Shown: positions 20,435 to 32,007, counted from the stretch's first letter. The stretch is DNA of 64,000 nt from Peterkaempfera podocarpi (GCF_042466665.1 NZ_CP162102.1:3658001-3722000), one strand, 5' to 3'. Notes: a model not told the origin generated them from the letters alone. Made by a program: numbers and translations.

Positions 20435-21628
20435 TCAGGCGGTTGCTCTGGCCACCGCCTTGGCCAGGGCCTCGGCGACGCGGGCCTGCTGGGATTCGGT
20501 GATCTGGGGGAAGAGCGGCAGGGTGAGCAGCTCCCGGGCGGCCTGCTCGGCCACCGGGAAGGAGCCCTCGCCCCGGCCCAGGGAACGGAACGCGGGCTGG
20601 AGATGGACCGGCACCGGGTAGTGGATGCCCGCGCCGATGCCCGCCTCCTGGAGCGCCGTCAGTACGGCGTCACGGGAGCGGCCGGCGCCGATCCGCACCG
20701 CATAGAGATGCCAGACGTGTTCATTGCCCGGCAGGGTGCGAGGCAGGGTGATGCCGTCGATGTCGGAGAGCATTGCGTCGTACCGGGCGGCGGCGGCGCG
20801 GCGGGCGGCGTTCCAGGCGGGCAGCCGCCGCAGCTTCGCCCGCAGCACCACGGCCTGGACGGTGTCCATCCGGGAGTTGAAGCCGAAGCGGTCATGGACG
20901 TACTTGCGCCCCGACCCGTGGTCGCCGATCAGCCGGACCGCGTCGGCGAGGGCGTCGTGGGAGGTGGTGACGGCCCCGGCGTCGCCGTAGGCGCCGAGGT
21001 TCTTGCCCGGGTAGAAGCTGGTGGCGGCGATCCGGCCCCAGGAGCCGGACGGCCTGCCGTGCTGGGTGGCGCCCTGCGACTGGGCGGCGTCCTCGACCAC
21101 GGGGAGGCCGTACTGGGCGGCGAGGTCCAGCAGCGGGTCCATGGGGGCGAGCTGGCCGTTGAGGTGGACCGGCAGCAGGGCCGTGATCCGGCCGGGCCGC
21201 CCGTCGCCGCCGGCCGCGGCGACCGCTCCGCCGTCGGCGGCCAGGACCTCGGCGACCCGGGCCGGGTCGATCAGCAGATGGTCGGGGTCGGCGTCGACCA
21301 GGACGGGCTGCAGGCCGGCCCGCACCACGGCCTCGGCCGTGGCGACGAAGGTGTTGGCCGGCAGCACCACCTCGCCGCCGGGCGGCAGCTCCAGGGCGCG
21401 CAGTGCCAGTTCCACCGCGTCGGTGCCGTTGGCAGTGCCGACGCAGTGGCGGGTGCCGGCGAACTCGGCGTACTCCCGCTCGAAGGCGGCGACGTCGGGG
21501 CCCTTGATGTAGGCGCCGGCGGCGAGGACCCGGTCGATCCCCTCCTGTACCTCCTCGGCGACCTCCGCGTGGGCGGCCCGCAGGTCGACCAGCGGGATCG
21601 GGGCGTCTGCGGGCGTGCTGGCGGTCAT
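20435..21628 (-). CDS. DegT/DnrJ/EryC1 sugar aminotransferase
   Basis: The 397-residue PLP enzyme has the family landmarks: PLVDLRAAHAEVAEEVQEGI start, GTANGTDAVELALRAL, LPANTFVATAEAV, PVVEDAAQSQGA and the Schiff-base Lys in SFYPGKNLGAYGDAGA, then FGFNSRMDTVQAVVLRAKL. It transfers an amino group from glutamate to a keto-sugar nucleotide at C3, C4 or C5. Motifs are closest in style to C3-type WbpE/QdtB enzymes, but position specificity is not decided by sequence. It is the last gene of the four-gene operon, 41 bases after the second aminotransferase gene. Confidence 0.88.
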   Translation of the reverse strand: MTASTPADAPIPLVDLRAAHAEVAEEVQEGIDRVLAAGAYIKGPDVAAFEREYAEFAGTRHCVGTANGTDAVELALRALELPPGGEVVLPANTFVATAEAVVRAGLQPVLVDADPDHLLIDPARVAEVLAADGGAVAAAGGDGRPGRITALLPVHLNGQLAPMDPLLDLAAQYGLPVVEDAAQSQGATQHGRPSGSWGRIAATSFYPGKNLGAYGDAGAVTTSHDALADAVRLIGDHGSGRKYVHDRFGFNSRMDTVQAVVLRAKLRRLPAWNAARRAAAARYDAMLSDIDGITLPRTLPGNEHVWHLYAVRIGAGRSRDAVLTALQEAGIGAGIHYPVPVHLQPAFRSLGRGEGSFPVAEQAARELLTLPLFPQITESQQARVAEALAKAVARATA

Positions 21629-21669
21629 GGCGTGCGGTCCCCCGGGGGTGGTGTGGGTGGCGGCGGTAC

Positions 21670-22809
21670 TCAGCCTGCGGCGCCGAGCAGCGCCACGGCG
21701 ACCTGGTCCTGCTGCTGCTCCGTGAGGAAGTGGTGCAGCGGCAGGATCAGCGAATTGCGGGTGAGGTGCTCGGTGACGGGCAGCGGGACCCGTGCGCTGC
21801 CCGCGTAGGGGGCCTCCAGATGGGCGGCCATGATGCCGCGCCGTGCGGAGATCCCGGCGGCGGCGAGCTTGCCGAGCAGGTCGCCCCGGGGGATCGGGAA
21901 GCCGTCGGGGAGCAGCAGCCAGCAGGACTGGTAGTTGGTGGTGCCATGGGGCGGGTCGGCGACCAGCCGGGCCCCTGCGGCGATGAGCGGGGCGAGCAGG
22001 ATGCGGTAGCGCTCGGCGAGGATGCGCCGCCGCTCCACCATGGCGGGGAGTTTGCGCAGTTGCACCAGGCCGATGGCGGCCTGGATGTCCGTCATCCGGT
22101 GGTTGAAGCCGATCTCGTCGTAGGTCTCCAGCATCGCGGCGCCGCCCGCGGAGGCGTGCCGGTCCGCCGCGGAGACGCTCATGCCGTGCTCGCGCAGCCG
22201 GCGCAGGCGCACGGCGACGGCGGCGTCCTGGCAGGTCACCATGCCGCCCTCGCCGGTGGTGAGCAGCTTGCGCGGGTGGAAGGAGTAGGCCGCGAGCACC
22301 GCGTCGCGGCCGGCGGGCGCGCCCCGGTAGGTCGATCCGGCGGCGCAGGCGGCGTCCTCGACGACCGTGATGCCGCGCGGGTCTGCCAGGGCTCGCAGGG
22401 CGGCGAGGTCCACGGGGGAACCGCCCTGGTCGACCGCGACCACGGCCCGGGTGCGCTCGGTGAGCAGCGGCTCGACGGTCGCCGCGGTGAGATTGCCGTC
22501 GGCCGCGTCGACGTCGGCGAAGACGGGCACGGCGCCGACGTAGGTGGCGGCGTTGGCGGTGGCGATGAAGGAGAAGGAGGGGACGACGACCTCGTCCGCC
22601 GGGCCGACCCCGGCCCCGATCAGGGCGAGGTGGAGGGCGGTGGTGCAGGAGGAGACGGCGACGGCGTGCGGGACGCCGAGGTGCTCGGCGAAGGCCTGCT
22701 CGAAGGCGGCGACACGCGGCCCCTGGGCGACCCAGCCGGAGCGGACCGCCTCGGCGGCCGCCTCGGCCTCCTCCTCACCGAGCCAGGGGATCATCACGGG
22801 GATGGTCAT
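21670..22809 (-). CDS. second DegT/DnrJ/EryC1 aminotransferase
   Basis: The 379-residue enzyme begins MTIPVMIPWLGEEEAEAAA and carries the family motifs AVSSCTTALHLALIGAGVGP, VVVPSFSFIATANAATY, VVEDAACAAGSTYRG and the PLP lysine in SFHPRKLLTTGEGG. The C-terminal region (NYQSCWLLLPDGFPIPRGDL; HLTRNSLILPLHHFLT) is like ArnB/PseC-style sugar aminotransferases. It starts at ATG 22809, overlapping the epimerase stop by ATGA. It is clearly different from its neighbour at 20435, so the operon can transaminate two positions or two sugars. Confidence 0.87.
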   Translation of the reverse strand: MTIPVMIPWLGEEEAEAAAEAVRSGWVAQGPRVAAFEQAFAEHLGVPHAVAVSSCTTALHLALIGAGVGPADEVVVPSFSFIATANAATYVGAVPVFADVDAADGNLTAATVEPLLTERTRAVVAVDQGGSPVDLAALRALADPRGITVVEDAACAAGSTYRGAPAGRDAVLAAYSFHPRKLLTTGEGGMVTCQDAAVAVRLRRLREHGMSVSAADRHASAGGAAMLETYDEIGFNHRMTDIQAAIGLVQLRKLPAMVERRRILAERYRILLAPLIAAGARLVADPPHGTTNYQSCWLLLPDGFPIPRGDLLGKLAAAGISARRGIMAAHLEAPYAGSARVPLPVTEHLTRNSLILPLHHFLTEQQQDQVAVALLGAAG

Positions 22810-23840
22810 GCGCCGCCCTCCTCGGCCGGCGCGGAGGTCTCCGCGGTGGTGCGGCGCCACCAGGCGACCAGCCGGCGCAGGCCCTCGTCCAGTCCCAGCT
22901 CCGGCTTCCACCCGAGGTCGCGCTCGGCGGCGCCGATGTCGGCCAGACGCCGGGTGACACCGCCCGCGGTGTCACGGGCGGGGCCGTGCTCGACACCGAG
23001 GTCGCCGCGGTCCATGGCCTCCAGCAGGGCGTCGGCCAGGCCGCGCAGCGAGATCTCGGAGGCGCTGGCGATGTTGTAGACCCGGTCGGTGACCGGCGCC
23101 CGGGCGGCGAGCAGATTGGCCCGGGCGATGTCCTCGGTGTAGACGAAGTCCATGGTCTGGGTGCCGTCGCCGAAGATCAGCGGCTGCCGGCCGTCGGCGA
23201 TCCGCTCCATCCAGCGGATGAAGACCTCGGTGTAGCGCCCGTGGACGTCCATCCGGGGCCCGTAGACGTTGAAGTAGCGCAGGGCGACGTAGTCCAGGCC
23301 GTTCATGGCGTGGAAGCTCCGCAGCAGGCCCTCGTTGAAGGTCTTGGCCGCGCCGTAGAGGGTGTCGTTGTGGTACGGGTGCTGGGTCTCCGGGGTGGGG
23401 AAGGTGTCCGCCAGGCCGTAGACCGAGGCCGAGGAGGAGGCGACGACCTTGCGCACCCCGGTCTCCACGGCGGCCTCCAGTACGTCGAAGGTGCCGTCGA
23501 CCAGCACCTCCAGGGCCAGCCTGGGCTCGGTGGCGCACTGGGTGATGCGGATCGCCGCCAGGTGGAAGAGGACGTCGGTGCCCGGCCCCAGCAGCTCGCG
23601 CAGCAGCGCCCGGTCACGGATGTCGCCGTCCACCACCCGCAGCCGCCCGGGTGCGTCGGCGGTGAGCTGCTGGGCGTGGGCGAGGTTGGCCATCCGGCCG
23701 CGCACGAAGTTGTCGAGGACGACGACCTCTCCGGCACCGGCCTCCAGCAACTGGTCGACGACGGTGGAACCGATGGTTCCGGCACCGCCGGTGACGACGC
23801 ATCGGGCGCCGCTCAGTTCGACGGAGGGGGTGGCGGTCAT
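22806..23840 (-). CDS. NAD-dependent nucleotide-sugar epimerase/dehydratase
   Basis: The 344-residue extended SDR has TGGAGTIGSTVVDQLLEAG at the N-terminus, the catalytic Tyr-Lys pair in TLYGAAKTFNEG, the serine site ASSSASVYGLADTF and the C-terminal DIARANLLAA / ISLRGLADALLEAMD regions of GalE/WbpP-type enzymes. It probably epimerises or dehydrates a UDP- or dTDP-sugar. Both ends overlap neighbours by 4 bases, so it is co-translated with the oxidoreductase before it and the aminotransferase after it. Confidence 0.87.
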   Translation of the reverse strand: MTATPSVELSGARCVVTGGAGTIGSTVVDQLLEAGAGEVVVLDNFVRGRMANLAHAQQLTADAPGRLRVVDGDIRDRALLRELLGPGTDVLFHLAAIRITQCATEPRLALEVLVDGTFDVLEAAVETGVRKVVASSSASVYGLADTFPTPETQHPYHNDTLYGAAKTFNEGLLRSFHAMNGLDYVALRYFNVYGPRMDVHGRYTEVFIRWMERIADGRQPLIFGDGTQTMDFVYTEDIARANLLAARAPVTDRVYNIASASEISLRGLADALLEAMDRGDLGVEHGPARDTAGGVTRRLADIGAAERDLGWKPELGLDEGLRRLVAWWRRTTAETSAPAEEGGA

Positions 23841-25048
23841 CTGGAGGCGGCCCTTTCGTGGAGGCTGTCGGCCCGCAGGCCGGCGGTGAGGACGTCGGTA
23901 GGGGAACCGGATCCGACCGGTACGGTGACACCGCCCAGCTCAAGGCTGCGGGAGGCCGCGTGCAGCAGCCGCAGCACCCGCACCCCGGCCCGGCCGTCGG
24001 TGAGCGGGGTGCGGTCCTGGGCGATGGCGGAGGCGAACTCGGCCATCACATTGCGCAGCGCCTCCTGCTCCACCAGCGCGGGAGCGACCATCTCGCCCAC
24101 CCGGTAGGAGATCAGCGCCTGGTGGCGGATGGCGTCGGTGAGCTCGTCGGGCGGGGTGAGGTCGACCCCTCGGTCGTAGACCGACAAGCGGGCCTGCGGG
24201 TTGAGGTCGTCCCAGACCAGAGTGCGGCGGGAGCCGCCGATCATGGTGGTGCGGACCTTGGTCGGTGACAGCCAGTTGACGTGGCAGTGGGCGAGCGCAC
24301 CGCTGCTCAGCCGGACAGTGAGATAGGCGACACAGGCCCGCCCCGCGCCGATCGGGTCGGCGCCCTGGGCGGAGACACCGACCGGCTCGACGCCGGGTGG
24401 CAGCACGAAGTCCAGGATGGACAGGTCGTGCGGGGCGAGGTCCCACAGCACGTCGACATCCGGCTGGACCAGCCCCAGGTTGATCCGCACCGAGTCGAAG
24501 AACTGCACCTCGCCCAGGTCCCCCGCGTGCACCATCTCCCGGATCCGGCGCACCACGGGGGTGTAGCAGAAGGTGTGGTCGCACATCAGCACCCGCCCGT
24601 GCCGCTCGGCGACCTCGACCAGCTCCGCGGCGTCGTCGGCGTCGGTGGTGATGGGTTTCTCCACCAGGACGTGCTTGCCGGCCTCCAGCGCCTGCCGCAC
24701 CAGTCGGTAGTGGCTGGCGGCCGGGGTGGCCACGGCGACGGCCTGCACCTGGTCGTCCGCCAGCACCTCCTCGTACGAGGTGGTGGCCCGCACCGTGCTG
24801 TACTCACCGAGCACCCGGCGGGAGCGGGCCTCGTCCAGGTCGCAGAGCCAGCGCAGTCTGAGCGCGGGTGTCTGCTGGGCGTTGCGGACCAGGTTGGGCC
24901 CCCAGTACCCGGCGCCGATCACGGCCAGACCGATGGGTCCGGTCGCCGGCATGGTCGGCGGGCCCGGCACCGGCACATGCTCCCCCGGTGCCTCATGGGC
25001 CTCGGCGGCCCCGGCAGCTCTGCTGCCCTCTCGCTGCGGACGCGTCAT
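23837..25048 (-). CDS. Gfo/Idh/MocA oxidoreductase (WlbA/WbpB-like)
   Basis: The 403-residue protein has an N-terminal Rossmann fold (LAVIGAGYWGPNLVRNAQQT), the family EKP motif in GKHVLVEKPITT, and a C-terminal domain with FFDSVRINLGLVQPDVDVLW and DLAPHDLSILDFVLPP. In the WbpB/WlbA group this enzyme oxidises C3 of UDP-GlcNAcA to the 3-keto sugar that a DegT enzyme then aminates; that fits its operon. It is first in the operon. ATG 25048 is used; a much longer frame reaching 25363 reads like non-coding sequence. Confidence 0.86.
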   Translation of the reverse strand: MTRPQREGSRAAGAAEAHEAPGEHVPVPGPPTMPATGPIGLAVIGAGYWGPNLVRNAQQTPALRLRWLCDLDEARSRRVLGEYSTVRATTSYEEVLADDQVQAVAVATPAASHYRLVRQALEAGKHVLVEKPITTDADDAAELVEVAERHGRVLMCDHTFCYTPVVRRIREMVHAGDLGEVQFFDSVRINLGLVQPDVDVLWDLAPHDLSILDFVLPPGVEPVGVSAQGADPIGAGRACVAYLTVRLSSGALAHCHVNWLSPTKVRTTMIGGSRRTLVWDDLNPQARLSVYDRGVDLTPPDELTDAIRHQALISYRVGEMVAPALVEQEALRNVMAEFASAIAQDRTPLTDGRAGVRVLRLLHAASRSLELGGVTVPVGSGSPTDVLTAGLRADSLHERAASR

Positions 25049-25484
25049 GGCATCGACCCCCCAATGCTTTCCGCGCGGCGTCGTTGCCCACGCGGCTGAC
25101 ACCACTCGCTCCCGGCACGTGTACGCCCGGTGCCGTCCCGCTCTCCCCTGCGGTCGTGGCGCCGCGCACACCGCCTCCGGTGTCGCTGCTGGAACGCTAC
25201 CGCCGCCCCTCTCCGGAAGGGGGCCGAATGCGGAAACCTCGCCAGCATCCTGTGGAAATGGTGTGACGATCAGACTGGCGCGCACCGCCCATCCAGCGCG
25301 CGCCCCCAAGTGCGCCCCCCGCATACCGTCAAACGCCCCCAGCTGACCGGCAAAAGGGGACACACCACAGCGAAACGCCCCGCCGAATCGACCCCGGATT
25401 AGTGATCACTGACGGCATTTGGCAGTCTGACCTCTGCACTTCGCCGACACCGCTCGGCCCTGCGGAGGAACGGGAGGAGAGACG
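25049..25484. other. 436-base divergent regulatory region
   Basis: The region separates the leftward sugar operon from the rightward YwqJ-deaminase gene. A perfect 10-bp palindrome AGTGATCACT sits at 25401-25410, about 75 bases before the deaminase start. No small gene is supported. Confidence 0.5.
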
Positions 25485-26027
25485 TTGGCCATCGGAGACC
25501 GAATACCGGCCCCCACCGCGCCGCCGCTCGCCGCCCCCGCGGGCCCCCCGGACGGCCCCGCCGCGGCGGCCGGTGCGCATGCCCCCGCGCCGCAGCTCCG
25601 CCACGACCGGGACAGCCTGCTGCCTGTGGTGGCGGCCGCCCTGTCGGTACGCGGCGACACCCACACCCACCCCGGGTACAAGGACGACCCGCCGCCCCAA
25701 CTGCACCCGCTGGTGGCCGAGTTCCTCACCGGGCTGCCGCTGGAGAGCCGCGAGCGGTTCACCGGCCGCTGCCCCGAGGCGCTGCTGCTGTCGCAGTATC
25801 TGGCCGGCGTGGAGGCCAACCGCTCCAAGCGCGCGGCCCGCAAGCCGCTCGGCATGTCCGAGGCCCGAAAGGCGCTCAAGGGTGCCAAGCTGACGACGGT
25901 ACGGATCCGCGAGGAGGGCGACCCGGCGCACGGCACGCACCAGCCGCCCTGCCGCTCCTGCGCACCGATGCTCGAACACTTCGGCATCCGAAGTGTCGCC
26001 GTCGCCCCGTCGGCCGACACCGGCTGA
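25485..26027 (+). CDS. YwqJ-related nucleic acid deaminase-like protein
   Basis: The 180-residue protein has a disordered Pro/Ala N-terminus (1-40) and then a YwqJ-family deaminase fold. The zinc and catalytic signature is CPEAL at 96-100 (C-x-E replacing H-x-E) and PPCRSCAPML at 154-163 (PCxxC). YwqJ deaminases are toxin domains of polymorphic and WXG/LXG-type toxins and are usually paired with SUKH immunity proteins. TTG 25485 is taken as the start because GGGAGGAG stands 6 bases before it and no better start is in frame. No secretion domain is present. The SUKH-3 gene follows after 55 bases. Confidence 0.82.
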   Translation: MAIGDRIPAPTAPPLAAPAGPPDGPAAAAGAHAPAPQLRHDRDSLLPVVAAALSVRGDTHTHPGYKDDPPPQLHPLVAEFLTGLPLESRERFTGRCPEALLLSQYLAGVEANRSKRAARKPLGMSEARKALKGAKLTTVRIREEGDPAHGTHQPPCRSCAPMLEHFGIRSVAVAPSADTG

Positions 26028-26082
26028 ACCACCGTGCGGCCGCGCCGCACCACGCCCTGTCCGCTGACCGAGGAGCCCCCTG

Positions 26083-26571
26083 CTGAACGCGCGTTTCCCC
26101 GCCGAGGTCGCCGCCACCCTCAAACACGCGGGCTGGCACCCCGGCCGCTGGCAGATCCGTCAGGCCGAGGCATGGGCCGACACGCTCGCCGCACACGACT
26201 CCCCCGACGGGCACCGCCACAGTGTCTTCCCCGCCGCCGTGGAGGCCTGGGCCGAGTTCGGCGGCATCGGCATCGACCTGGCCGGCGCCGGCGAGAACCA
26301 GGCCCGCACCCCGTTCATCATCGACCCGCTGCGAGGGCTCCACCAGCCCCGCACCCTCGCCGACCTCGGACGCGCCCTGGACAGCCCGGTCGCCCCGCTC
26401 GGCGAGGAGAACGGCGGCCTGGGGCTGCTGGCGATCGACGCCCTCGGCCGGGTCTACAGCCTCGACCACAGCGGCGAGTGGTACCTCGGCCAGAATGTCG
26501 ACCATGCGGTGACCACTCTGGTCATGGGCACCGCACCGGAGCGGCTGCGCACCGCGGCGCATCCCCTCTGA
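26083..26571 (+). CDS. SUKH-3 immunity protein, apparent CTG start
   Basis: The 162-residue protein shows SUKH-3 features throughout: FPAEVAATLKHAGWHPGRW, AEAWADTLAAHDSPDGHRHS, FPAAVEAWAEFGGIGIDL, RTPFIIDPLRGLHQPRTLAD and LDHSGEWYLG. The domain begins at the very start of the open frame. An in-frame TGA at 26065 and the absence of ATG, GTG or TTG before GTG 26239 mean the conserved first 50 residues need a CTG start. CTG 26083 has GAGGAG 7 bases upstream. It is the expected antitoxin partner of the YwqJ deaminase. Starting at 26239 would delete a third of the domain. Confidence 0.8.
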   Translation: MNARFPAEVAATLKHAGWHPGRWQIRQAEAWADTLAAHDSPDGHRHSVFPAAVEAWAEFGGIGIDLAGAGENQARTPFIIDPLRGLHQPRTLADLGRALDSPVAPLGEENGGLGLLAIDALGRVYSLDHSGEWYLGQNVDHAVTTLVMGTAPERLRTAAHPL

Positions 26572-26695
26572 GCTGTACGGGATCCCCCCGGCCCGGCCGT
26601 CCGACAGGCCGGGCCGGTGAACCGCGCGCCGCCTCCCGGCGTACCCCCCGGCGGACAGCACCGGCCCCGCAGCAACCGCCCCGGGAGGCACCCCC

Positions 26696-27232
26696 ATGAA
26701 CCGTCCGACCGCTTCGCGCCGCATGCCCGCCGTGCACCCGCGGGCCGCAGCCGGTGCAGTCGTCGCCGTGACCGTCCTGCTGAGCTCGGCCGTCGCCTGC
26801 ACCGCCAGCAACCATGTGGGCAGCGCCAGCAAGGCCAACCCGGGCGCCGTGCAGAACGCCTCCGGCCAGCAGTGGCCGGCCGGTATGCAGACCATGCAGG
26901 GCGTCCCCAACGTCCCCGCCGGGCAGGCCGCAGGGCAGAGCCAGGCGGCGGGCAGGGCCCCGGTGGCGCTGAGCGGCTTCGGCGCCGCCACCGGCTGCAC
27001 CGCCGCGGCGCCCCCCGCCGGCCAGCAGATCAAGCAGACCACCTGCACCACCCGGCAGGGCTCCCGCTTCGCGGTCACCACCTTCGCCAGCCAGAACGAC
27101 CAGCAGCAGTGGCTGCAGGCCACCCTCGGCGGCGGCAGCTTCCTGGTCGGCGACCGCTGGGCGGTCGGCGCGGACGGCGCCACCCTGCAGGCGCTCCAGC
27201 AGACGGTCGGCGGCACGATCTCCACCGCCTGA
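26696..27232 (+). CDS. secreted lipoprotein of unknown function
   Basis: The 178-residue protein has an Arg-rich n-region, a hydrophobic segment (AAAGAVVAVTVLLSS) and lipobox AVAC at about residue 35, so it is lipid-anchored outside. The mature N-terminal half is Gly/Ala/Gln-rich and unstructured; the C-terminal half (TCTTRQGSRFAVTTFASQND, GGGSFLVGDRWAVGADG) looks like a small alpha/beta domain containing paired cysteines. GGAGG lies 6 bases before the ATG. No family was recognised. Confidence 0.72.
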   Translation: MNRPTASRRMPAVHPRAAAGAVVAVTVLLSSAVACTASNHVGSASKANPGAVQNASGQQWPAGMQTMQGVPNVPAGQAAGQSQAAGRAPVALSGFGAATGCTAAAPPAGQQIKQTTCTTRQGSRFAVTTFASQNDQQQWLQATLGGGSFLVGDRWAVGADGATLQALQQTVGGTISTA

Positions 27233-27351
27233 GGACCCACCGCCCGGTCCCCCGCCCCCAGGGCCCCAAAGCCCCACCGTCCGACCCGGCGGCACGCGCC
27301 GCCGCACCGGCCGAAGGAGCGGGGCGGGGCCCGCGCACGCGGTCCCCGCCA

Positions 27352-27385
27352 CTGCCCGGCCCGGCTGCTCAACCGGGCCGGGCAG
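27352..27385. terminator. bidirectional terminator
   Basis: CTGCCCGGCCCGG and CCGGGCCGGGCAG form a perfect 13-bp stem with an 8-base loop. It lies between the convergent lipoprotein and histidine kinase genes. Confidence 0.8.
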
Positions 27386-27390
27386 CCGAC

Positions 27391-28818
27391 TCAGGCCGAC
27401 TCGGCCCGTTCCCCCAACAGCGGCACGGCCTGCACCGCCAGCCGCGACGGCAGCACCGCCTCCACACGGAACCCGCCGCCCTCGGCCTCGCCCGCGGCGA
27501 AGGTGCCGCCCAGCGCCGCGACCCGCTCCCGCATCCCCAGCAGCCCGTTGCCACTGCCCGGCAGCGGCGGCTCGCCGTCCGGTCGCGGCCGCTCCCCCGG
27601 ACAGGCGTTGGCCACCGTGACCCGCACTCCGTTGGGCACATAGGCCACCGTCACCAGGGTCTCCGCCCCCCGCGCGTGCTTGTGCGCATTGGTCAGCGCC
27701 TCCTGCACCACGCGGTACACGGTGTGCTCCGCCTGCGCCGAGAACGCCCGCCTCGCCCCGCTGACCTGGAGCCGCACCGGCAGCCCGGCCGAGCGGGACT
27801 GCTCCACCAGGCGGACCAGATCCGCCAGCCCCGGCCCGGCCGCCGCCTCGGCACCGGCCGGCGACACCTGCGGCGGCACCAGGGCCCCGCCGTTCCGGAC
27901 CGCCGCGGCCCCCGGCTCCCCCTCGGACATCCGCAGCACGCCGAGGATCTGCCGCAGCTCGTCCAGCGCCTGCCGCCCCACCTCGCCCAGCAGCCGGGCA
28001 CTCTCCGTCGCCCGCTCCGGGTCCTTGGCGACGATCCGCTCCAGCGCCGCCGCATGGACCACCATCAGACTCACCCGGTGCGCCACCACGTCGTGCATCT
28101 CCCGGGCGATCCGGGTGCGCTCCTCCATCCGGGCCCGCCGCGCCCGTTCCTGCGCCTGCTCCGCGAGCAGCCCCAGCTCCGCCTCCAGGCCCTCCGCCCG
28201 GTCCCGCAGCGACTCCACCAACCGCCGCCGCGCCCCCACATACAGGCCCAGCACCAGCGGCGGCACCGTCAGCCCGACCGAGACCAGCACCGCCAGGAAG
28301 CCCAGCAGCCAGCGCGGCGGCACCTGCCCGTCGGCGCCCGCATCGCCGAGGAAGGCCACCAGCACCATCCCCAGCGTCTCCACGAAGACCAGCGCGGAGA
28401 GCGCGGTCACCGTCGCCCGCCGGGCCCGCCAGTCCCGGCAGGCCGCCAGCGTGTACAGCGACACCACCAGCAGCACCACGCCGACCATGCCGGGAACGAA
28501 CACCAGCGCCGCCACCACCGGCACCACCGGCCACCGCCGCCGCACCACCAGGGTCGCGCCGGCGAGCGCCCCCAGGACGAAGGCCACCACCGGCAGCACG
28601 CCGTGCCAGTGCATCCGCCCGGCGACAAACGCCGCCGCGCCGGTCCCGCACTCCACCGCCGCCGCGGCGGCCACCAGCACGTCCAGCGCCATACTGCGCC
28701 GCCGTGCCCACCACCATGGGCCGGTACGCGCCCGCGACCGCCCGCCCTCGAAACGCCCCGCGGCCGGTGGTGCCGGTACCGGCACCTCACCCCGCTCTGC
28801 GTCCTCCCCCGTCGACAT
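27391..28818 (-). CDS. orphan NarL-type sensor histidine kinase
   Basis: The 475-residue membrane kinase has about six to eight hydrophobic helices in residues 25-220, a HisKA_3 dimerisation domain with the phospho-acceptor His in RIAREMHDVVAHRVSLMVVH, and a HATPase_c domain with N-box VYRVVQEALTNAHKHA and G-box GNGLLGMRERVAALGG. Such kinases normally sit beside a LuxR-type regulator; none is adjacent here, as ppc is divergent and a lipoprotein gene convergent. ATG 28818 has GGAG 9 bases upstream; ATG 28824 is the alternative. Confidence 0.87.
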   Translation of the reverse strand: MSTGEDAERGEVPVPAPPAAGRFEGGRSRARTGPWWWARRRSMALDVLVAAAAAVECGTGAAAFVAGRMHWHGVLPVVAFVLGALAGATLVVRRRWPVVPVVAALVFVPGMVGVVLLVVSLYTLAACRDWRARRATVTALSALVFVETLGMVLVAFLGDAGADGQVPPRWLLGFLAVLVSVGLTVPPLVLGLYVGARRRLVESLRDRAEGLEAELGLLAEQAQERARRARMEERTRIAREMHDVVAHRVSLMVVHAAALERIVAKDPERATESARLLGEVGRQALDELRQILGVLRMSEGEPGAAAVRNGGALVPPQVSPAGAEAAAGPGLADLVRLVEQSRSAGLPVRLQVSGARRAFSAQAEHTVYRVVQEALTNAHKHARGAETLVTVAYVPNGVRVTVANACPGERPRPDGEPPLPGSGNGLLGMRERVAALGGTFAAGEAEGGGFRVEAVLPSRLAVQAVPLLGERAESA

Positions 28819-29162
28819 GCTCATGGGCTCCAGCGTAGGCGTCCCCGCCGGCCGGCTCGCCTCCCGTACCGCAACCCGCCCCGCCCGCACCCCGACCGCC
28901 CCGGCGGCCCGGCGCGCCGTGTCCGCCATGCGGCCTCCTCGGGCTGCCCGGCGACCCGGCGACCTATGCTGGGTCGCGTCGGACAGCGCGGTCCGCACCG
29001 GCTGCGGCGGAGCACTCCGCCCCGGCCTGCACCTCCGGACTCGGCCGAGGACCCCGCGCCGGGCAGGCGCCGCCCACCAGGGCGGGCCTGCCGCCCTCCG
29101 CGGAGACCACGGCCGTGCCCACACCGTCCCGTAGCCGTAACCGTGAGCAAAGGGAGCCCGCC
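28819..29162. other. 344-base divergent region upstream of ppc
   Basis: The region holds the promoters of the histidine kinase gene (leftward) and ppc (rightward). No promoter pair, repeat or small gene stands out. Confidence 0.4.
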
Positions 29163-31985
<2,823 letters not shown>

Positions 31986-32007
31986 CACCCCCGGCCGGAA
32001 ACGGCGG

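Noticed and set aside
26522..28717. Open frame of about 730 codons on the minus strand overlapping the histidine kinase
   Set aside because: Almost entirely Gly/Ala/Arg; the kinase frame next to it has clear H, N and G boxes.
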